From: Opitutaceae bacterium
GTDB taxonomy: Bacteria > Verrucomicrobiota > Verrucomicrobiia > Opitutales > Opitutaceae
DNA: 64,000 bases
Assembly: GCA_028280945.1 (NCBI GenBank)
Contig: JANQKV010000056.1
Span: forward strand, 16,969 to 80,968
Reading direction: 5' to 3'
Shown here one piece after another: positions 18,105 to 26,655 of the stretch. The first letter of the stretch is position 1. Each line of letters begins with the position of its first letter. Position numbers and translations under genes: made by a program. The notes under the pieces are model-generated. The model saw nothing but the letters and a program-made list of their open reading frames with translations. It had not been told where the DNA came from and searched no databases.

Positions 18105-20798
18105 TTATTCGCTGCGCAGGGCGCTCAGGACGTCGATGTGGGCGGCGCGGCGAGCCGGCAGCCAGACCGCCACGGCGGAAGCCGAGGCCAGGGCCAGGAT
18201 GGTGCCGAGCAGGGCGAAGGGGTCGAATGGCGTCACGTCGAAGAATGCGGCCCGCGCCATGAAGCCGAGACCGATGGCGAGCGGCAGTCCCATCAGCAGC
18301 CCCCAGATGGTGAGAAGAAGAGACTCCGAGAGCACCTTGCGGGCGATTTCACCGGGAAGCGCTCCGAGAGCCATGCGGATGCCAATCTCGGCCCGCCGCT
18401 GGTTCGTGCTGTAAGTCATGAGCCCATAGAGGCCGATGCAGCTCAGCAGAACAGCCAACCCTCCCAGCGAGCCAAACAGCATGGCGAAGGAACGCTCAAT
18501 GGCGATCGAACTGTCAAACTGGGCCTCCAGGGTGGAGATGTTCGCCAGCGGAATCGACGGATCCAAGGCAGTGATTTCCTTGCGTGCCGCCGGAATGATC
18601 GCAGTCGCCGGCAGAGCGCTGCGGATGTAGAAGTCCATGGCGGGCGGTGTATTCTGGCGCGCCGAGGTGAACATGGTCATGGGGGGCTCGCTCTTGACGT
18701 CATCGTAAAGGGTTGTCCCGCACACCCCGATGATTCGGTAATTGGTTCCTCCCATCCGCAGGGTCTGGTCGATGGGGAGTTGACCCGGGAAATGACGCTC
18801 TGCGAGCAACGCATTTATCACGGTGACAGGCTCGGAATCCACGTGGTCCTGCGGTCCAAATGCACGGCCCCTTTGGAGTCCAATGTTGAGGGTCTCGAAA
18901 TAGTCGTCCGCCACCACCATGGTGTAGGCCTGCATGCGTTCGTCGGGTCGCGGCTCGCGACCGGGAATATGGAATCCACTGGAGGCCATGCTGCCGCTCA
19001 GCAGTCTGATGTTGGAAGCCGTCACGGAGGTCACGCCGGGTATGCGGGAGAGGTTTTCCTGAGCTTGATCAAAAAACTCCAGCCGCTGTTCGTCGGCATA
19101 ACCCTCCTGATCGGCATTGAGCCGGAAGATCAAAAGGTTCTGTGAATCGAAGCCCGTTTCGACCGCACGGAGATTGTCCAAGCTGCGCACGAACAGTCCG
19201 GCGCCCGTCATCAGCAATACGGAAAGGGCGATTTGGATAATGACCAGCGCACGGCCCAGGCGATGCCGGGTGATGTTGCAGGTTCGTCCCGTCTGCAGGT
19301 CGGTGACCAGGTCGGTCCGCGAAGCCCGGAACGCTGGCAGCAGGCCACAGAGCAGGGCGGTCGCCACGGTCACCGCCACGGCAAAGAGCATCACGTTGCC
19401 ATCGGTGGTGAGGTCCAATTCCAGTCCGGGATGGGTTGTCGGGAGGTATCTCAGCATGCCGTTTTTGAGGAGAGCACCAAACCAGAATCCACCCGCGCCG
19501 CCGCCCGCGGCCAACAGGAAGCTCTCGACCAACAGGCGACGCATCAGGCGAAGTCGTTGGGCGCCGATGGCTGCACATATCGCGAACTCCCGGCGCCGCA
19601 CCGTGGCCCGAGCCAGCAACAGCCCGGCCAGGTTGGCACATGCGATCAAGAGGATGACTCCAACGATACCCTGCAGGGCAAACAGCCGGGGGGCAATGGC
19701 TCCGCGGTTGGGCACGATGCCGGCCCGGCCATCCTGAATCAGGACGTCAGGTTTGTTGGCGCGAGTGCTGGATTGATCGAGGGTGTGCTCAAGGCGGGAC
19801 CGCAGCACGGTATGAAGCTGAGCGTTCGTCCGCTCCGGATGAAGACGCACCATCATCCTAATCCACCAATTGTCATAGGACTGCAGGGCCCGGTAGGGTT
19901 GAAGCAGGGGTTGCGCGGCCAGGGGAACGTAGACATCGATCGGTTCCCCGGGGAACGGAGCGGCATAATCGACCGGCATGACCCCGATGATGCTGAACTT
20001 GTGCCGGTTTATGCTGATGGTCGCACCCAGGATATCGGGATCGGCGGCATAGCGGGTTTGCCAAAGGCCATGCGTGATGACCGCGACGGGTGCCGCGTTG
20101 GCGAGATCATCCGCGGGCGCAAACACGCGACCAATTTGAGCGGAAACCTGCATGCCGTTGAAGTAGTTGCCGGATACCATCAGCACATCGGAGATTCCAA
20201 CTTCTCCCCCGGCCCCCGTGGCCTGGCCGCGGACGGGAAAGAAACCAAACACGTCGCCGAGGTCTGCGGCGCTATCCCGAAAATCCTCGAACGTGGCATG
20301 GGGAAAGGCGTTGGCCTCAAGTCGGCCGTTCACACTGAATCCGCTGCCGGTGAAGTTGTTGAGCGAGACGTCTTCTCCCGTCCATTTCAGGATGCGCAAC
20401 TGTTCAGGATTGGGCACGGGCAGGGAGCGCAAGAGCATGGCGTTCACCACACTGAAGATGGCCGTGTTCGCACCGATACCGAGGGTGAGGGTGAGAATGG
20501 CAACTCCGGTGAAAGCCCGTGACTTTCGCAATTGGCGGAACGCAAAAACAAAATCCTGCCAGAGCTGTTCGAGCCAAACGCTCAGGCGGGCGTCCCGGAC
20601 TTCCTCGGTGCGGGCATCCACGGAGCCGAACTCGGCCGCTGCACGACGACGGGCGGTGGCGGGACTCTCGCCGAGAGCGATCCGGCGTTCGGTTTCCAAC
20701 TCGATGTGCGCCTGCATCTCTGCAGCCATCTCATCCTCGAAACGACGCCGGCGAATCGAGCGGGTGAGACGAGTGAATAGTCCTTTTAACGCACTCAT
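18105..20798 (-). CDS. ADOP-family FtsX/MacB-like permease 3
   Basis: 897 residues if started at the ATG at 20798 (MSALKGLFTRLTRSI); the ORF track uses a TTG four codons earlier. It is strongly similar to permease 4 along its whole length: both carry 'WLEQ.WQDFVFA', 'IFSVVNAMLLRSLPVP.PEQL', 'SAQIGRVF', 'ITHGLWQTR' and 'FAICAAIGAQR'. This marks a recent tandem duplication. The gap to permease 4 is 13 nt. The second FtsX block ends in 'AARRAAHIDVLSALRSE'-like sequence. The substrate is not evident. Confidence 0.88.
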   Translation of the reverse strand: MSALKGLFTRLTRSIRRRRFEDEMAAEMQAHIELETERRIALGESPATARRRAAAEFGSVDARTEEVRDARLSVWLEQLWQDFVFAFRQLRKSRAFTGVAILTLTLGIGANTAIFSVVNAMLLRSLPVPNPEQLRILKWTGEDVSLNNFTGSGFSVNGRLEANAFPHATFEDFRDSAADLGDVFGFFPVRGQATGAGGEVGISDVLMVSGNYFNGMQVSAQIGRVFAPADDLANAAPVAVITHGLWQTRYAADPDILGATISINRHKFSIIGVMPVDYAAPFPGEPIDVYVPLAAQPLLQPYRALQSYDNWWIRMMVRLHPERTNAQLHTVLRSRLEHTLDQSSTRANKPDVLIQDGRAGIVPNRGAIAPRLFALQGIVGVILLIACANLAGLLLARATVRRREFAICAAIGAQRLRLMRRLLVESFLLAAGGGAGGFWFGALLKNGMLRYLPTTHPGLELDLTTDGNVMLFAVAVTVATALLCGLLPAFRASRTDLVTDLQTGRTCNITRHRLGRALVIIQIALSVLLMTGAGLFVRSLDNLRAVETGFDSQNLLIFRLNADQEGYADEQRLEFFDQAQENLSRIPGVTSVTASNIRLLSGSMASSGFHIPGREPRPDERMQAYTMVVADDYFETLNIGLQRGRAFGPQDHVDSEPVTVINALLAERHFPGQLPIDQTLRMGGTNYRIIGVCGTTLYDDVKSEPPMTMFTSARQNTPPAMDFYIRSALPATAIIPAARKEITALDPSIPLANISTLEAQFDSSIAIERSFAMLFGSLGGLAVLLSCIGLYGLMTYSTNQRRAEIGIRMALGALPGEIARKVLSESLLLTIWGLLMGLPLAIGLGFMARAAFFDVTPFDPFALLGTILALASASAVAVWLPARRAAHIDVLSALRSE

Positions 20799-20811
20799 GT
20801 CCGGATCCAAG

Positions 20812-23505
20812 TTATTCGGCCCGCAATGCGGTCAGGACATCGATTCGGGCGGCTCGTCGGGCGGGGATCCAGACCGCTACCGTTGCGGCGAAGGCCAGGG
20901 CCAACACCGTTCCGATCAACGTGACAGGATCGTAGGGTGCTATATCGAAAAACGCCGCTCGGGCGGCAAATCCCAGTCCGATGGCCAGCGGTAATCCGAT
21001 CCCCAACCCCCAAGCTGCCAGTCTCAATGAATCGGAAAGCACTTTTCGAGAAATGTCCGCGGGCAAGGCGCCCAGGGCCATGCGGATGCCGATTTCCGCC
21101 CGGCGTTGTGCCATGCTATAAGCCATGAGCCCGTAGAGCCCGATGCAGCTGAGCAAAATCGCCAGTCCTGCCAACGACCCGAAGAGCATCATCATGGACC
21201 GTTCCGTGGAAATCGAGCCGTCGAATTGTGCCTCCAGCGTCGAAATATTGGCCAAGGGAATGGTTGGATCCAAATTAACGATCGTCTGACGGACTTCGTC
21301 CACAATCGCCGTCGCAGGAAGGGAGGTGCGAACGTAGAAATCCATCGACCTCAAGCTCTGTTGACGCGCTGATGTGAACAAAGTCATGGGAGGCGGTTGA
21401 CGGACCGCGTCGTAAAGCGTGGGACTGCATACTCCGATGATACGGAAATTCCTTCCGTCCATCCGTAGGATCTGGCCCACGGGATTCTGATTGGGGAAAC
21501 AGTACTCGGCAATCAGCGCGTTGATGACCATGACCGCCTCGGTCTCCCTGTTGTCCTGTGGACCGAAGGTGCGACCGTTTTGAACGCCAATGTTGAGGGT
21601 TTTGAAATACTCGTCCGCCACGACCATGGTGTGTGCCTGCCATCGCTCCCCATGCTGAAGTTCCTGCCCTGGGATGCTAAATCCGCTGCTGGACATCGAT
21701 CCTTGCAACAAGCGCACACTGGAGGCGGAAACGGACGCTACCGATGGCAGTTTGATCAGATTGCTGCGGACCTGGTCGAAAAAATCCAGGTGTTGTTCAT
21801 CCGTGTATCCTTCCTGATTGGCATTCAGTCGAAACACCAACGTGTTGGTCGCATCGAAGCCCGGATCAATGGCATTGAGGTTGCCAAAGCTGCGCATGAA
21901 AAGGCCGGCGCCAGTTACCAGCAAAACGGAGAGAGCGATTTGTATTGCTACCAGCGCACTCCCCCAGCGGTGTCGGATGAAGTTGCTGGAATTTCCCAAT
22001 TTGAGATCCGTGACGAGATCGGTTCGCGACGCCCGAAAGGCCGGCAGCAGTCCACACAAAACGGCGGTGGCGATCGTGATGCCGCCAGCGAACCACAAGA
22101 CGTTTCGGTCTATGCCCAAATCCAATTCAGGGCCTAATTGAGCTCCGTGAAAGTTTGCCATGAGCCCGTTTTTAATCAGCTCATCCAAGGCGAGGCCGCA
22201 GAGTCCTCCGGCTACGGCGAGCAAGAGGCTTTCCACCATCAAGCGGCGAATCAGGCGAGAGCGTTGGGCGCCGATCGCCGCGCAGATGGCAAACTCGTGT
22301 CGCCGCACGGTGGCTCGCGCCAACAACAGACCGGCGAGGTTGGCGCAGGCGATTAGCAGAATCACCGCGACCACCCCTTGGAGGGCGAGTAGTCTGGAAG
22401 TAAGGAACTCCCGAGCGGGCACGATGCCCGACCGCCCGTCTTTAATCAAAATATCGGAACTGTCGGCCCGAGATCGGGATTGCTCAAAGGCACTTGCCAA
22501 CAGGGGCTGCAGGACTTCGCCCAGCTGTTCATCGGTGTGCCCGGTGCGTAACCGCACCATCAAACGAACCCACCAATTGTCGTAGGAGCGCATGGTCCGG
22601 GAGGGCCGCAGAACGGACTTCGCCGCCAACGGCACGTAAACATCGAACCTGTTGCCGGGGAAAGGGGAGGCGTGTTCAGGTGGCAGCACCCCAACGATTA
22701 CAAATTTGTTTCGGTCGATGCTGATGGATTGACCGAGAATACCGTAATCGGAGTCGAAGCGGGTCTGCCAAAGACCGTGAGTGATTATGGCAACGGGTTC
22801 GGAATTGGGGAGATCGTCGGTTGGTTCAAATACACGCCCGATTTGCGCGGATTGCTGCATGCCGGTGAAATAATTATCCGACACCATCATGACATCGGAG
22901 AACCCCACTGTGCCTGCCGCCATGGTTGTTTGGTTGCCCAACGGAAAACAACCGAACACTTCGCCCAGCGATTCAGCTCCGGCGCGAAAGTCCTCGAATG
23001 TGGGGTGAGGGAAGGCGTCGGCCTGCCTTTGGCCATTCACCATGGAGGAGCTGCCGGTAAAGCTGGGTATGGAGACCTCTTGTCCGGTCCATTGCAGGAT
23101 GCGCAGTTGTTCAGGGTGGGGCACGGGCAAGGAGCGAAGCAGCATCGCGTTCACCACACTGAAGATCGCGGCGTTGGCGCCGATCCCGATGGCGAGGGTC
23201 AGCACGGCCACCGTGGTGAAGCCGGGGGATTTTCGGAGTTTCCGGGACGCAAACACGAAGTCCTGCCAGATCTGCTCCAGCCAAACCCCAAGGCGTGCGT
23301 CCCGCACCTCCTCGGTGCGGGCATCAATTGAACCAAATTCGGCGGCAGCTCGGCGGCGGGCGGTGGCGGGGTCTTCGCCCATGGCGATGCGGCGGGCGGT
23401 CTCGTGCTCGATGTGGTCGCGCATTTCCGCGGCCATGTCGCGATCGTGGGAGTGGCGTCGAAAGGCGCGGCAAATGCGGGTGAGGTAGCCGGAGATTCTG
23501 CTCAT
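20812..23505 (-). CDS. ADOP-family FtsX/MacB-like permease 4
   Basis: 897 residues, tandem paralogue of permease 3. The prefix domain ('DMAAEMRDHIEHETARRIAM', 'FGSIDARTEEVRDARLGVW'), the helix 'TVAVLTLAIGIGANAAIFSV', the periplasmic MacB-type domain and FtsX blocks are all intact. It starts 103 nt after permease 5, the only sizeable gap among permeases 1-5, and that gap holds an inverted repeat. A promoter for permeases 4-1 could lie there. Confidence 0.88.
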   Translation of the reverse strand: MSRISGYLTRICRAFRRHSHDRDMAAEMRDHIEHETARRIAMGEDPATARRRAAAEFGSIDARTEEVRDARLGVWLEQIWQDFVFASRKLRKSPGFTTVAVLTLAIGIGANAAIFSVVNAMLLRSLPVPHPEQLRILQWTGQEVSIPSFTGSSSMVNGQRQADAFPHPTFEDFRAGAESLGEVFGCFPLGNQTTMAAGTVGFSDVMMVSDNYFTGMQQSAQIGRVFEPTDDLPNSEPVAIITHGLWQTRFDSDYGILGQSISIDRNKFVIVGVLPPEHASPFPGNRFDVYVPLAAKSVLRPSRTMRSYDNWWVRLMVRLRTGHTDEQLGEVLQPLLASAFEQSRSRADSSDILIKDGRSGIVPAREFLTSRLLALQGVVAVILLIACANLAGLLLARATVRRHEFAICAAIGAQRSRLIRRLMVESLLLAVAGGLCGLALDELIKNGLMANFHGAQLGPELDLGIDRNVLWFAGGITIATAVLCGLLPAFRASRTDLVTDLKLGNSSNFIRHRWGSALVAIQIALSVLLVTGAGLFMRSFGNLNAIDPGFDATNTLVFRLNANQEGYTDEQHLDFFDQVRSNLIKLPSVASVSASSVRLLQGSMSSSGFSIPGQELQHGERWQAHTMVVADEYFKTLNIGVQNGRTFGPQDNRETEAVMVINALIAEYCFPNQNPVGQILRMDGRNFRIIGVCSPTLYDAVRQPPPMTLFTSARQQSLRSMDFYVRTSLPATAIVDEVRQTIVNLDPTIPLANISTLEAQFDGSISTERSMMMLFGSLAGLAILLSCIGLYGLMAYSMAQRRAEIGIRMALGALPADISRKVLSDSLRLAAWGLGIGLPLAIGLGFAARAAFFDIAPYDPVTLIGTVLALAFAATVAVWIPARRAARIDVLTALRAE

Positions 23506-23523
23506 TTTAAAGTGGTGGATGGC

Positions 23524-23601
23524 TAGTAGAGGGTAGTGTGTAGTTAAATAAGGGATACGCAGGATTTGATGCTCGCTCGTCGCTACCCACCACTCGCTAC
23601 T
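23524..23601. repeat. Imperfect inverted repeat in the permease 4-5 gap
   Basis: The left arm 'tagtagagggtagtgtgtag' (23524-23543) and right arm 'cgctacccaccactcgctac' (23581-23600) are imperfect reverse complements about 37 bp apart. The right arm is close to the sequence just before tdk (minus-strand 'CGCTACTCACCACCCG'), so this is a second member of the repeat family at 9711-9820. Confidence 0.6.
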
Positions 23602-23608
23602 GATCGAT

Positions 23609-26260
23609 TTATTCGCTGCGCAGCGCTTCGGTGGGGTTGATCTTGGTGGCTCGCCAGGCGGGCAGGCCGAGGGCGATCGAAGCGGCGGTGATCAGCACCA
23701 CGCCCGCGCCGAGATATACCACGGGGGCGAATGCATCGACGTCGTAGAGCAGATTTGAGATGATCCGGGTGCCAGACCAGGCCACGAAAATTCCCAGGGC
23801 GATCCCGGCCAATACAATCCTAGCCCCCTGCTGGTAGACGAGGGCGGCGATCTGGCCGCGCTGAGCTCCCACGGCTACTCGGATACCCAGCTCCCGGCGT
23901 CGCTGCCGCATGAGGTAGGAAACGACGCCATAGAGTCCGACTGCGGTGATCAGCACGGTTACCCCGGAGAAGAACAGCAGCAGTTGCAGGATGGAGTGCT
24001 CCAGGGCGACCGCTTCCCTGACCCAATCACTGATCAAGGCCACCTCCGCCAACGGGAGCCCCGGGTCGATGCCGGCCACGATGGAGCTGATCGATGAAAC
24101 CAGGGACGTCGGGGAACCGGTTCCTCGCACTACAAAACTCATGACCGCCACGTCGGCGGTCTGGAGCTGGCCGGCCGGCACGTAGATCATCGCCTTGATT
24201 TCGTTACGCAGGCTGAAGTGCTGCACGTTGTGCACGATGCCGATCACTTCCATCGGTTTTTCCTGCCAGCCGAATTGGATGCTGCGACCGATGGCATCCT
24301 CCTCGCCGAAATGGTTGTGGGCCAGGCGTTCGTTAATGATCACGACGGGAGACGCGTCGGCGTGATCCCGGCGGTCGAAGAACCGGCCCCTGATCAAGTC
24401 AATGCCCATTGTCGCGTGGTAGTCGTCCAGCACCACCCGGGCCTGCACGGGCTTTGGCTCCGGCTCTCCGCGGCCGTCGATGAACCACCAACCCCAACCC
24501 TCCGAGTGGCCACTGAGGGGCGGTGCGTGACTGCCGGTGACGGCGGTCACGCCGGGCAGGGCGGCGGTCTGCCCGCGGATGCGATCAAACATCTGCACGC
24601 GGGTCTCGTGATCGGTGTAGTCGGTATCCGGAAGAGTGATACGAAAGCTCAGGCGGTCCTCCGTTTGGAATCCCGGGTCAACTGATGTCAGACGCACGAA
24701 ACTCACCAGCATCAATCCCGCGGCGACTAGCACAGCGGTGGCGATGGCAAACTGGGCGGTCATCAGTCCATTCAACAATCGGTTCTGATTCTGTCCGGCC
24801 GTGGTGCTGCGGTTGGCGGTGTCAATGGCCTGGTCCGCGGACCGCACCCGGCAAAGGCTGGCCGCGGTGATCGCGAAGGTGGTCAACGCGCATACGACCA
24901 AGGCGAACAGAATCGCATCGCGGTCGAATCCGAAACGGGCAATTGCAGTGAGAGCGGGAGGGCCGACCCGCGCCAGCAGGTTGACACCCCATGAAGCGAG
25001 CAATACTCCGCCGATGCTCCCCAGCACAGCCAACAGTCCCGTCTCCGCCAACAATTGCCGCGTGAGGCGACCGCGGCTGGCGCCCAAGGCCGAGCGCACG
25101 GAAAATTCACCTTCCCGGGAAATGGTGCGCACCAGGGTGAGTTTGACACCGTTGACCACCGTGCTGATGAGCAGCAGGGCAACGAGCGTGACGGTTGCCC
25201 ACAGCGCCGGTCGGACGAGTCGGTTGCGATCTTCCTGCAGACTGACGACCCGGGTGAGGGATTCTTCGCTGAGCTCCGGGCGTTCCGTTTGGATGCGCTC
25301 GGCGACGGCAAGCATTTCGGCATGGGCGGAGTCGACCGTGACGCCGGGTTTCAACTTGGCGACCACGTTGTAATACCATTCCCCGCGATTGAGTCGTTCA
25401 ATTGGTTCCAGAAACGGCAGCAGAAAGTCAGTGTTTTCGGGACGAGGTAGAATGGTTAAAAACGCTTCCGGAGACAGCACGCCAATCACCCGGTGAGACT
25501 GGGCGTCGAGTGTGATGTGCCGGTCGAGTACGGAAGGGTCACGATTGAAATCGGTCACCCATGTCTCGTGGGAAAGCACGGCCACGGCTTCCGCTCCGGG
25601 CGACGCGTCTTCCGCCGTAAGTCGGCGACCCAGCTGCATTGGCAACCCCACGATATCGTAGAGACTGGGGCTGGCGACTAGAGCCCTAGCCTGCCGGGGC
25701 GAACGGTTGTTGTGATTAAATACCGTGGTGCGCTGGGAGAAGATCGCAAAGTATTCAAAGGAGGAGGTGCGTTCCCGCCAGGCATGAATCAACGGACCGC
25801 TGGTGGTTTGATTGGCGGAGTGACCGTCCTCTTTGCGGGTGGCGGCCACCCGCACCACGCGATCGGAGTCGGCGAAAGGCAGATCGCGCCACAACACCTC
25901 ATTGACGATGCTAAAAATGGTCGCAGCCGAACCAATGCCCAGCGTGAGAATCAAGACAGTGACCACGGAAAAGGTCGGTGACTTGCGCAGGCCGCGCAGA
26001 GCGTAGCGCAGATCGATCCGGAGGTCATCAAACCACGCCCCCATCCGAGCGTCGCGCACCTCTTCGGTGCGGGCATCGACCGAGCCGAACTCAGCCGCGG
26101 CTCGGCGGCGCGCGGTGGCGGGGTGCTCGCCGGTGGCGATGCGACGGGCGGTTTCCTGTTCGAGGTGGGATTGCATTTCCGCGGCCAGTCCGCCGTCGGA
26201 TTCGCGACGGAAAAACATGCGGCGCAGACGCACCCAGAACCCTCGCAGTCGATCGATCAT
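23609..26260 (-). CDS. ADOP-family FtsX/MacB-like permease 5
   Basis: 883 residues. Prefix domain 'GLAAEMQSHLEQETARRIAT' and 'DARTEEVRDARMGAWFDDL', helix 'VVTVLILTLGIGSAATIFSI', first periplasmic domain, FtsX block ('VALLLISTVVNGVKLTLVRTISREGEFSVRSALG'), second periplasmic domain and FtsX block ending 'INPTEALRSE'. The first FtsX block departs from its neighbours, with 'STVVNGVKLTLVRT' in place of the usual 'ACANLAGLLLAR'. Its ATG overlaps the PadR stop (ATGA), so the regulator and this permease are translationally coupled. Confidence 0.88.
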   Translation of the reverse strand: MIDRLRGFWVRLRRMFFRRESDGGLAAEMQSHLEQETARRIATGEHPATARRRAAAEFGSVDARTEEVRDARMGAWFDDLRIDLRYALRGLRKSPTFSVVTVLILTLGIGSAATIFSIVNEVLWRDLPFADSDRVVRVAATRKEDGHSANQTTSGPLIHAWRERTSSFEYFAIFSQRTTVFNHNNRSPRQARALVASPSLYDIVGLPMQLGRRLTAEDASPGAEAVAVLSHETWVTDFNRDPSVLDRHITLDAQSHRVIGVLSPEAFLTILPRPENTDFLLPFLEPIERLNRGEWYYNVVAKLKPGVTVDSAHAEMLAVAERIQTERPELSEESLTRVVSLQEDRNRLVRPALWATVTLVALLLISTVVNGVKLTLVRTISREGEFSVRSALGASRGRLTRQLLAETGLLAVLGSIGGVLLASWGVNLLARVGPPALTAIARFGFDRDAILFALVVCALTTFAITAASLCRVRSADQAIDTANRSTTAGQNQNRLLNGLMTAQFAIATAVLVAAGLMLVSFVRLTSVDPGFQTEDRLSFRITLPDTDYTDHETRVQMFDRIRGQTAALPGVTAVTGSHAPPLSGHSEGWGWWFIDGRGEPEPKPVQARVVLDDYHATMGIDLIRGRFFDRRDHADASPVVIINERLAHNHFGEEDAIGRSIQFGWQEKPMEVIGIVHNVQHFSLRNEIKAMIYVPAGQLQTADVAVMSFVVRGTGSPTSLVSSISSIVAGIDPGLPLAEVALISDWVREAVALEHSILQLLLFFSGVTVLITAVGLYGVVSYLMRQRRRELGIRVAVGAQRGQIAALVYQQGARIVLAGIALGIFVAWSGTRIISNLLYDVDAFAPVVYLGAGVVLITAASIALGLPAWRATKINPTEALRSE

Positions 26261-26604
26261 CCCAGGTCCTTCAGTTTCGCACCGAGCACTTGGTTGACCG
26301 CGAGAGACAGGCGCTCCCAGTTGGCGGTTTCATTGGCGAGCTGTTTACGACCGAGCTTCGTGATTTCGTAGAACTTGGCCTTTCGATTGTTCTCCGAGAT
26401 TCCCCAGTCCGAGGTGATCCAGCCCTGTTCCTCGAGCCGGTAGAGCGCGGGATAGAGTGAGCCCTGTTCAACGCGCAGCACGTCTTCGGAAATTTGGCGG
26501 ATGCGCACGCTGATGCCGAACCCGTGCATGGGCTGCAGCTGCAGGGCCTTGAGGATCAGCATGTCGAGGGTGCCTTGGAGGAGGTCGGTCTTGTCTTTGG
26601 CCAT
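26257..26604 (-). CDS. PadR-family transcriptional regulator
   Basis: 115 residues. 'LLQGTLDMLILKALQLQPMH' and 'VEQGSLYPALYRLEEQGWIT' are the winged-helix core of PadR proteins, followed by 'RKAKFYEITKLGRKQL'. This subtype is the one usually found next to ADOP permeases in Acidobacteriota and Verrucomicrobiota, where it is thought to repress them. It lies 51 nt after permease 6 and overlaps permease 5 by 4 nt. Control of the cluster and its own gene is an inference. Confidence 0.93.
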   Translation of the reverse strand: MAKDKTDLLQGTLDMLILKALQLQPMHGFGISVRIRQISEDVLRVEQGSLYPALYRLEEQGWITSDWGISENNRKAKFYEITKLGRKQLANETANWERLSLAVNQVLGAKLKDLG

Positions 26605-26655
26605 GGTGAAAAAGGGTTGGGAGGGTGAAATGGAATACTCGTGTGCGCCGGGAGG

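Noticed and set aside
17643-19145. 500-residue plus-strand ORF opposite permeases 2 and 3
   Set aside because: Antisense to two conserved permeases that overlap or nearly abut; no motif or membrane pattern.
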